A stretch of 39,859 nucleotides of DNA from Melioribacteraceae bacterium (GTDB lineage: Bacteria; Bacteroidota; Ignavibacteria; Ignavibacteriales; Melioribacteraceae), in the NCBI GenBank assembly GCA_016342755.1, contig JAEINS010000034.1, positions 1-39,859 on the forward strand, written 5' to 3'. Position numbers and translations under genes: made by a program. Position 1 is the stretch's first letter; the number at the start of each line of letters is the position of its first letter. Below, piece by piece: positions 33,898 through 39,859 of the stretch. The notes beneath the pieces were generated by a model that worked only from the letters and a program-made list of their open reading frames with translations, ran no database searches and was not told the origin of the DNA.

Positions 33898-34761
33898 ATG
33901 GTAAACAAGAAAATTAAAAAAAATAAATTCAGAAGTTTTATTGTTGTCGTATTTTATGCTGTAATAGCATCTGTTATTCTAAAAACATTTGTGGTAGCCG
34001 CTTATAAAATTCCATCAGGATCAATGGAAGACACTTTATTAAAAGGGGATTTTATTCTTGTAAATAAATTGTCTTTTGGTTCAGAATCACCGGCAGTAAT
34101 CCCTTTTACAGATATTTCTATTCCGACAATAAGTTTGCCCGGTTACTCTGATCCTGAGTGCGGGGAAGTGATTGTGTTTAAGTTTCCTGGTGAACAAATT
34201 GGTGAATTTGATGATGAATGCTATATAAAACGCTGTATAGGAAAACCCGGGGATGTAGTAGAAATTAAAAACAAGAATGTATTTTTGAATAATGACAGAT
34301 TGATATTACCGGTCGATCTAAAATTTGATGTATCTGAAAATTACCGTGAGGGAATGGCTGAAGAAAAAATATTTCCTAACGATAAGAATTGGAATGAAGA
34401 TTTTTATGGCCCTCTGGAAGTACCGTGTGAGGGAGATACAATTACAATTTCAAAAAATAATATAAATACTTATAGATCTATTATTGAACTTGAGAATGGA
34501 AGCGGTTCATTAAAAATTGACGGTGGTGAGTATTTTATAAATAATAAAAAAGCAGTATGGTATGTTATTAAGCAAGACTATTATTTCGTTTTGGGTGATA
34601 ATAGAAATGACAGCTCTGACAGCAGATTTTGGGGCTTTGTTCCGCGAAGTAATATTATTGGGAAGGCTTTATTAGTATATTGGTCAATAGATGCAGAAGA
34701 AAATTCTGAAAGTTTGTTGAACAGTATTAGATGGGAAAGAATTTTAAACTTTATTAGATAA
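33898..34761 (+). CDS. lepB: Signal peptidase I, first copy
   Basis: 287 residues. One N-terminal membrane helix (about 12-34) then the periplasmic catalytic domain. The catalytic Ser is S42 in PSGSMEDTL and the general-base Lys is K111 in YIKRCIGKPGD. Box E is present as GDNRNDSSDSRFWG. It cleaves signal peptides of secreted proteins on the outer face of the inner membrane. It starts nine bases after lepA and is followed at 15 bases by a second, clearly divergent copy. Confidence 0.95.
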   Translation: MVNKKIKKNKFRSFIVVVFYAVIASVILKTFVVAAYKIPSGSMEDTLLKGDFILVNKLSFGSESPAVIPFTDISIPTISLPGYSDPECGEVIVFKFPGEQIGEFDDECYIKRCIGKPGDVVEIKNKNVFLNNDRLILPVDLKFDVSENYREGMAEEKIFPNDKNWNEDFYGPLEVPCEGDTITISKNNINTYRSIIELENGSGSLKIDGGEYFINNKKAVWYVIKQDYYFVLGDNRNDSSDSRFWGFVPRSNIIGKALLVYWSIDAEENSESLLNSIRWERILNFIR

Positions 34762-34776
34762 ACTAAAGGAAAATTT

Positions 34777-35703
34777 GTGTTTAATACAGAAGATCGTAAA
34801 CAGAAAAAGTTACAGAAAGAAAAAGAGAAAACAAATAGAACTCAGGCGCAGAAATCAATAGATTTTGTTAAAAATTTGTTGTTTGCATTAATAGCAGCTT
34901 TGTTAATTAAATCATTTTTAATAGAAACATCCAGAGTCCCTACGGGATCGATGGAGCAGACAATAATGGTAGGCGATTTTTTATTCGTAAATAAATTTAT
35001 TTATGGATCATCTTCGCCCAGAAGCATACCGTTCACAAGTATTTCGCTTCCATATTTTCAGCTTCCGGCAATTAGTGAACCTGAAAGAGGAGATATTGTA
35101 GTATTCGAATTTCCAGGATACCGGGATGATATAATTTCGGAAACTTTAGATAATTATGTAAAAAGATGTGTCGGTTTGCCCGGAGATAAAATTAAGATAG
35201 TTGATAAAGTACTTTATATAAATGGTGTTGAGCTAGAACGACCTCCGCATATTCAGTATAACATGTCGCATCCAATGCCTGCAGGTGTTCCCAATTCAAG
35301 AATATTTCCAAGAAACAGCGGATGGAATGAAGACAACTATGGTGAGTTAGTTATTCCTAAGGCTGGCGATGTAATTGAATTAAATAAAAACAATGTTGTG
35401 CAATGGAAGACCTTTATTGATAGGGAATATGCGAGACGTGTTGTAAAAACTAAGGGAGATATTATTACCATTGACGGGAAAGAAGTTACTTCTTATACTA
35501 TTAAAGAAGATTATTTCTTTATGATGGGAGATAATAGAGACAACAGTCTGGATAGCCGTTTTTGGGGTTTTGTACCACGCAGTAAAATTATGGGAGAAGC
35601 GTTAATGATTTACTGGTCGTGGAATCCCAACATTCCGTTTTCAAATTTATTTAAATTGTTAGGTACTGTTCGTTTAAATAGAATTGCAAAATTGGTTCAT
35701 TAA
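34777..35703 (+). CDS. lepB: Signal peptidase I, second copy
   Basis: 308 residues, GTG start with an AAAGGA ribosome-binding site. A charged Lys/Glu-rich extension of about 26 residues precedes the membrane helix (about 30-50). Catalytic Ser is S58 in PTGSMEQTI and Lys is K129 in YVKRCVGLPGD; GDNRDNSLDSRFWG follows. All catalytic boxes are intact, as in the first copy. The two copies differ substantially in sequence, so this is an old duplication and the two may differ in substrate range. A hairpin terminator follows at 35773. Confidence 0.95.
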   Translation: MFNTEDRKQKKLQKEKEKTNRTQAQKSIDFVKNLLFALIAALLIKSFLIETSRVPTGSMEQTIMVGDFLFVNKFIYGSSSPRSIPFTSISLPYFQLPAISEPERGDIVVFEFPGYRDDIISETLDNYVKRCVGLPGDKIKIVDKVLYINGVELERPPHIQYNMSHPMPAGVPNSRIFPRNSGWNEDNYGELVIPKAGDVIELNKNNVVQWKTFIDREYARRVVKTKGDIITIDGKEVTSYTIKEDYFFMMGDNRDNSLDSRFWGFVPRSKIMGEALMIYWSWNPNIPFSNLFKLLGTVRLNRIAKLVH

Positions 35704-35772
35704 AAAACGTAGATAAAATTAATTTTGTGATGTTACAATTAGTATTCATTAAAAGCCTTGCATTTATTTAAA

Positions 35773-35807
35773 GAATGACAACTTTAAATATGTCATTCAA
35801 CTTTTTT
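35773..35807 (+). terminator. Terminator after the lepA-lepB-lepB run
   Basis: Perfect eight-base arms GAATGACA (35773-35780) and TGTCATTC (35791-35798) with a ten-base loop. Six T residues follow at 35802-35807. Confidence 0.7.
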
Positions 35808-35809
35808 AT

Positions 35810-35870
35810 TGTCATTCTGAGGAGTGAAACGACGTGAGAATCTCCATTTTTTTAGATTCTCTCTTTTTTG
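35810..35870 (+). repeat. Interspersed intergenic repeat (GTCATTCTGAGG... type) with a terminal hairpin
   Basis: The segment opens TGTCATTCTGAGGAGTG, continues AAACGACGTGAGAATCTCC, and ends with arms GAGAATCT (35836-35843) and AGATTCTC (35854-35861) followed by a T-run (35864-35869). This wording matches a small repeat found between genes in many bacterial genomes (recalled by eye). The last part can form a second terminator just upstream of the subtilisin gene. Confidence 0.5.
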
Positions 35871-35885
35871 ATTATAGGTAATTAT

Positions 35886-37883
35886 ATGAAACAATTATTC
35901 TTAATTTTAATTTTTATAACATCATCATTAACATTTGCTCAAACTAAGTATCTTATCTATTTTAAAGATAAAGGTATTTCCTCAACAGAAAGGCTTGAGA
36001 AAACATCCACACTTTATAAAATTTCCGAAGAATCGTTAAGTAAAAGAACTATTGAAAGACGAAAAAAAATAATGGGTGAATCTTATATCACATTAAAAGA
36101 TGTTCCTCTTTCTAAAAATTATATTGAACAAATTAAATCTGTTGGGATAAAAGTTAAAAATAAATTAAAATGGTTTAATGCAGTATCGGCTTACTTAACA
36201 GAAGAGCAAAAGAGTAAAATTAAAAACTTTAATTTTGTTGATAGAATAAAATTAGTTAAATCTTTCCATAGAAAACCTATCATTAATTTTGAGAAAAAAG
36301 AACAAACTCTTGTAAAAAAGAATTCTCAAAATAATTTGTATAATTATGGTTCATCATTAACCCAGTATTTGTTATCCGATGTACCGACTGTGCATAATGC
36401 GGGATTTAACGGGGAAGATGTAACTATTGGACTTTTAGATACCGGATTTGATTGGAAGAATCATCCGGCCCTTTCTAATAGAAATGTTATTGCTGAAAAA
36501 GATTTTGTTTTTGATGATGATAATACGGCTGACGAAGATGAAGATGATCCCGGACAAGATTCTCATGGTACATCAGTTTTTTCAGTTATTGGTGGATTTG
36601 AAGAAGGAAGTTTAATTGGTCCTGCTTTTAACGCAAAATATATTTTAGCTAAAACAGAATATACACCAACTGAAACAAGAGTTGAAGAAGATAACTACGC
36701 GGCGGCATTAGAGTGGATGGAAGCTTTAGGAGCTGATATTGTATCTTCATCAGTAGGTTATAACGAATTTGATTCTGATACTGAATCTTACAGTTATGAA
36801 GATCTTGATGGGAAAACAACCATTGTAACTAAAGCATCCGAGCTTGCGTTTAACAGAGGTGTTTTAACAATTACATCAGCCGGAAATGAAGGGAACAATA
36901 ACTGGAAATATATTACAGCTCCCGGGGATGGTTTTAACACACTAACAATCGGAGCCGTTACAGAAGATAATGAATTATCTTATTTTAGTTCCCTTGGACC
37001 AACGGCTGATGGCAGAATAAAACCTGAACTAACGGCAATGGGCACAAAAATTTATATGGCTCAGAATTCAAAAGTTTCTCAATATAAATATGCAAATGGT
37101 ACTTCTTTTTCTGCACCAATTGCATCTGGTGTTGCAGCACAACTTTTATCAGCCCACCCTTATCTTACAAATGAGCAAATGCGAGCTATTTTAATTGAGT
37201 CGGGAGATAATGCTAATAAACCGAATAATGAAATTGGATATGGACTAATTTCAGCACTTAAAGCTGTTGAATATCCCAACATAAATACTACAGATGGAAG
37301 TTTTCAAATAAATAAATTATTTATAGCTGATACTGTACAAGAATCAACTGTTAACGTACATCTTTTAGGTGAAAATGACGAGTTAGAAAGCCATCTTATG
37401 TCTAAACAAAATGATTCTAGATATACATTTGATATGTCGGACTTTTCAGGAAATAAAATTATTAAAGTTTATTTCACTTATCAAAGGGTTGGGGAGAATA
37501 CCGAAAAAAGATATCCAACAGATAATCAATATTTAAAATATGAAAATGATTCTCCAACATTAAATCTAAATTTCACACCGGATACTATAACTATAGAACC
37601 TCCGGAGCCTGTTGTAAAAGAATATAAACTTGAGCAAAACTATCCAAATCCGTTTAACATTGGAACAACAATTAGATATAAACTGGAAAAGGATTCGCAC
37701 GTAAACCTAACAGTTTATAACATACTTGGTGAAAAAGTAACTACACTAGTGGATGCAACAAAAAATGCCGGAGTTTTATATTCTGTTAATTTTAGAATAA
37801 ATAACTTGTCAAGCGGATTTTATATCTATCGATTAGAAACGGATGGATTCACAGAAAGCAGAAAAATGATTCTGATAAAATAG
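35886..37883 (+). CDS. Subtilisin-like (S8) secreted serine protease, T9SS cargo
   Basis: 665 residues from the ATG at 35886 (an in-frame TTG at 35868 is less likely; AGG lies seven bases before the ATG). Signal peptide ends LTFAQ. After a pro-region (about 20-130) comes an S8 domain with the triad D185 (LLDTGFDW), H227 (DSHGTS) and S407 (GTSFSAPIASG), and the oxyanion SAGNEGN. Residues about 580-665 are a type A T9SS sorting domain (LEQNYPNPFNIGTTIRYKLE onwards) ending RKMILIK. The protein should pass the inner membrane by Sec, be cut by a signal peptidase such as those encoded upstream, and then be exported and trimmed by the T9SS. Confidence 0.93.
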   Translation: MKQLFLILIFITSSLTFAQTKYLIYFKDKGISSTERLEKTSTLYKISEESLSKRTIERRKKIMGESYITLKDVPLSKNYIEQIKSVGIKVKNKLKWFNAVSAYLTEEQKSKIKNFNFVDRIKLVKSFHRKPIINFEKKEQTLVKKNSQNNLYNYGSSLTQYLLSDVPTVHNAGFNGEDVTIGLLDTGFDWKNHPALSNRNVIAEKDFVFDDDNTADEDEDDPGQDSHGTSVFSVIGGFEEGSLIGPAFNAKYILAKTEYTPTETRVEEDNYAAALEWMEALGADIVSSSVGYNEFDSDTESYSYEDLDGKTTIVTKASELAFNRGVLTITSAGNEGNNNWKYITAPGDGFNTLTIGAVTEDNELSYFSSLGPTADGRIKPELTAMGTKIYMAQNSKVSQYKYANGTSFSAPIASGVAAQLLSAHPYLTNEQMRAILIESGDNANKPNNEIGYGLISALKAVEYPNINTTDGSFQINKLFIADTVQESTVNVHLLGENDELESHLMSKQNDSRYTFDMSDFSGNKIIKVYFTYQRVGENTEKRYPTDNQYLKYENDSPTLNLNFTPDTITIEPPEPVVKEYKLEQNYPNPFNIGTTIRYKLEKDSHVNLTVYNILGEKVTTLVDATKNAGVLYSVNFRINNLSSGFYIYRLETDGFTESRKMILIK

Positions 37884-37950
37884 TTAGTAGTACATAGTTA
37901 ACCCCGCCTTAAAAATTGGCAGGCAAGAGTTATCAGTAAAAAAATTGTAG

Positions 37951-37975
37951 AGTCGTTCATTGGAACGGCTTTTTT
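37951..37975 (+). terminator. Rho-independent terminator after the subtilisin gene
   Basis: Eight-base stem AGTCGTTC (37951-37958) with GAACGGCT (37963-37970, one wobble), four-base loop, and a T-run to 37975. It lies about 65 bases beyond the stop. Confidence 0.75.
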
Positions 37976-38000
37976 ATTAAACCGGCCAAGGTTATCGAGT

Positions 38001-38022
38001 TTTTTCGATGATAATCGAAAAA
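38001..38022. repeat. Perfect inverted repeat, 9-base arms
   Basis: TTTTTCGAT (38001-38009) and its exact complement (38014-38022) around loop GATA. No gene ends nearby apart from the subtilisin gene, which already has a terminator at 37951. Confidence 0.45.
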
Positions 38023-38104
38023 GTATCTAGATGCTGTAAGTATTGTTTTATACCAACCAATTATGGAAAAAACAAACTAAAAGGGTAAAAATCTCTGACC
38101 TCTA

Positions 38105-38118
38105 TAGGGAATACCCTA
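38105..38118. promoter_or_regulatory. TAGGG-CCCTA palindrome, site 1 (distal operator candidate)
   Basis: TAGGGAATACCCTA: five-base inverted arms around four bases. It is the outermost of three similar sites upstream of the FG-GAP cargo gene. Confidence 0.4.
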
Positions 38119-38180
38119 ATGCTAAAACAGCCTAAATTCTTAATATATTTTATTAAATCGTAAATTTTTAGATAATTTAT

Positions 38181-38214
38181 TAGGGTATATCCTAGTCAAA
38201 TTAGGGATACCCTA
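38181..38214. promoter_or_regulatory. TAGGG-CCCTA palindromes, sites 2 and 3, 21 bases apart (operator candidate)
   Basis: TAGGGTATATCCTA (38181-38194, one arm change) and TAGGGATACCCTA (38202-38214). Their left arms begin 21 bases apart, two helical turns, so proteins bound to both would face the same side of the DNA. Site 3 ends three bases before the candidate -35 box at 38217. This is the pattern expected of an activator or response-regulator site. Confidence 0.45.
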
Positions 38215-38216
38215 TA

Positions 38217-38245
38217 TTGCATAATTAATAAGATTTAGATATCTT
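38217..38245 (+). promoter_or_regulatory. Weak candidate promoter of the FG-GAP gene
   Basis: TTGCAT (38217-38222), 17-base spacer, TATCTT (38240-38245). Poor consensus match, as would suit an activated promoter next to the TAGGG sites. A perfect 9-base hairpin (TAAAAGAAA and complement, 38258-38284) lies in the predicted leader. Confidence 0.25.
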
Positions 38246-38320
38246 GCTTTAGATACATAAAAGAAAAGGGTGGAGTTTCTTTTATAGTATTAATTGAAAT
38301 CAAGGAGCGGGATTAAGCTA

Positions 38321-39814
38321 ATGATTATTAAAAAAAAATCTTTTGTTGCACTTCTAATTTTTTTCGTAAGTAGTAAGTTTTTTTGTCAAGACAGCTTAAA
38401 ACTGGTAGCAGTTTTAGAAGGCACAAACCGGGGTGATAAATTTGGAAGAGTAAAAGGTGCCGGAGATATAAACGGCGACGGATATGATGATTTTTTTGTA
38501 GGTAGTTCCGGGGGATATGCAAGATTATATTTAGGCAATATAGACTTTGATACTTCAAGCTATATAAAACTAACCTCAACGAATGAAACAGAATATAGTT
38601 ACGGTAGTTTGGCTACCGGTATTGGTGATATTAATAGTGATGGTTATGATGATTTTGCCATTGCTTGTACTTATTTTGACGGAATATTTGGGCAAGGAAG
38701 ATTCCATGTTTATTACGGAGGAGCAGAAATAGATCTAATTCCAGATTTCACATATAATTCTGATTATCATCAAGAAGGAGCCGGTCCACTAAAAAATTAT
38801 GATATTGATATAAATAAAGATGGATACGATGATTTTTTAGTTATTTCACCTTATAATTGGACAACAGGTAAAGGACGAGTAAAATTGTTTTGGGGCGGTG
38901 AGAGTTTTGATGAAGACAATGTTTTGATTATAAATGCTCCGGAAGAAGAGGGGGATATATTTTTTGGTGAATCTGTTGAAATTATAAATGATATTAATGG
39001 TGATGGATATGAAGACATATTAATATCAAGTAATGAATTTGGGGAAAAATGTAAGGTTTATGTTTATTATGGTGGACCAAACATAGACAATATATATGAT
39101 GATGTAATTGCACCTGTAAAGGATGAATATAATTTTGGAATAATAATAAACAGTGTGAGTAATAATAGTGAAATTGGAAAAATTAATTTTATAATTGGTT
39201 CAGATGATTCAAGTTATACTTATTATTCATTAGATTCAGTAATAGTAGATTCACCAAAATTATATGGAGTAGGGAATTGCGGTGATATAAATAATGATAA
39301 TAGCATAGATTTAATTTTATGTACTGACTCAATATATATATATGATGATCATTGGTGGAATAAAAAACAACTTATTAAAGTTTTATCTCCATATTATAAA
39401 AATGCACAAGGATTTGGTAAGTATTTTAATTCAACTACAGATATAAATAATGATGGTTACAATGAAGTTATAATTTCCGCACCCTATAGTGATTCCTTAA
39501 GAGGAAGTGTTTATATTTTTTCATATCAGAATATAACTTCTATCGATGAAAAAAATAAAATTATCCCTCGTCAGATTACATTATCGCAGAACTACCCAAA
39601 TCCATTTAATCCAACAACAAAGATAGAATATCAACTTCCAAAAGCTGGACATGTAACATTAAAAGTATTCAACATGTTAGGTCAAGAAGTTGCAAGTCTA
39701 GTTAATGAAGTTAAAGCAGAAGGAAGATACTTAGTAAACTTTAACGCAAAAAACCTAGCCAGCGGAACTTATATTTATACTCTAAACTTCCCCACAATTT
39801 GTAGACACGAATAA
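38321..39814 (+). CDS. FG-GAP (integrin-alpha-like) repeat surface protein, T9SS cargo with altered C-terminus
   Basis: 497 residues from the ATG at 38321 (an in-frame TTG at 38294 is possible; GGAG lies at 38304-38307). Signal peptide ends KFFCQD. Six FG-GAP-type repeats follow, each with a calcium-binding DINGDGYDD-like loop: DINGDGYDDFFVG, DINSDGYDDFAIA, DINKDGYDDFLVI, DINGDGYEDILIS, DINNDNSIDLILC and DINNDGYNEVIIS. Such blades form a surface propeller for adhesion or ligand binding. The C-terminus is a T9SS sorting domain (SQNYPNPFNPTTKIEYQLP onwards) but after SGTYIYTLN it ends FPTICRHE instead of the usual basic KKM...K tail. The next gene starts 40 bases later. Confidence 0.88.
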   Translation: MIIKKKSFVALLIFFVSSKFFCQDSLKLVAVLEGTNRGDKFGRVKGAGDINGDGYDDFFVGSSGGYARLYLGNIDFDTSSYIKLTSTNETEYSYGSLATGIGDINSDGYDDFAIACTYFDGIFGQGRFHVYYGGAEIDLIPDFTYNSDYHQEGAGPLKNYDIDINKDGYDDFLVISPYNWTTGKGRVKLFWGGESFDEDNVLIINAPEEEGDIFFGESVEIINDINGDGYEDILISSNEFGEKCKVYVYYGGPNIDNIYDDVIAPVKDEYNFGIIINSVSNNSEIGKINFIIGSDDSSYTYYSLDSVIVDSPKLYGVGNCGDINNDNSIDLILCTDSIYIYDDHWWNKKQLIKVLSPYYKNAQGFGKYFNSTTDINNDGYNEVIISAPYSDSLRGSVYIFSYQNITSIDEKNKIIPRQITLSQNYPNPFNPTTKIEYQLPKAGHVTLKVFNMLGQEVASLVNEVKAEGRYLVNFNAKNLASGTYIYTLNFPTICRHE

Positions 39815-39853
39815 AAGCAACTATATTAGAGAAAAAAATATAGGAGCAAAAAG

Positions 39854-39859
39854 ATGAAA
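39854..39859 (+). CDS. Start of a further gene, cut by the window edge
   Basis: ATG AAA at 39854-39859 follows a good ribosome-binding site (AGGAG at 39842-39846). Only two codons are visible, so nothing can be said of the product. Its position suggests co-transcription with the FG-GAP gene. Confidence 0.4.

Noticed and set aside
38001-38022. Inverted repeat as a phage attachment site
   Set aside because: No integrase, tRNA or second copy is visible in the window.

Overview
The window looks like chromosomal DNA from a low-GC, Gram-negative member of the Bacteroidota/Chlorobiota assemblage, most likely the Ignavibacteria. The evidence is three proteins ending in type IX secretion (T9SS) sorting domains with the YPNPF motif, many outer-membrane barrels and lipoproteins, DUF4412 and DUF4292 family proteins, and an [FeFe]-hydrogenase maturation gene (hydF). 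The lineage call is inference from protein style, not from a marker tree.

Left end (1-540): no intact gene. It holds the decayed 3' end of what looks like a Y1 (RAYT/IS200-like) transposase and a cluster of short palindromes sharing one architecture (REP-like). A further copy lies at 29399-29424. Next come minus-strand genes: an EamA transporter, a DUF4412 exported protein, and the overlapping pair aspA-hydF.

Middle left (5.0-11.0 kb, plus strand): cysS with two small envelope genes; an extremely Ser/Arg/Tyr-biased lipoprotein; a small lipoprotein with one CxxCH motif; a FadL/PorV-like barrel; and a strong terminator at 10994-11022. rsgA follows and appears to start at an AUU codon.

Centre (12.0-29.4 kb): a tightly packed plus-strand run, often with overlapping start and stop codons, that reads as one operon of about 17 kb. 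Its order is a TPR lipoprotein, a DUF4292 lipoprotein, an EnvC-like degenerate LytM protein, a Wzx-type flippase, a methyltransferase, four glycosyltransferases, a WecG/TagA glycosyltransferase, a giant PorU-like C25 protein (1754 aa, with an apparent ILEI/PANDER domain) and an outer-membrane barrel. In Bacteroidota, PorU is the T9SS sortase that joins cargo to an anionic lipopolysaccharide. A surface-glycan cassette in the same operon as a PorU-like protein is the most interesting feature here: it suggests co-production of the glycan anchor and the enzyme that attaches cargo to it. Base composition by eye is most AT-rich across the flippase and transferase genes and returns to local style near the end of the PorU gene.

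Right end (29.4-39.9 kb): a minus-strand pair (HAD phosphatase; a pseudo-phosphoesterase fused to a PQQ-like propeller), then lepA and two tandem signal peptidase I genes, which serve translation and export. Two T9SS cargo genes follow: a subtilisin and an FG-GAP protein whose sorting signal seems cut short. Upstream of the FG-GAP gene are three copies of a TAGGG-N(3-4)-CCCTA type palindrome, two of them spaced 21 bases apart. No rRNA, tRNA or CRISPR array was seen.
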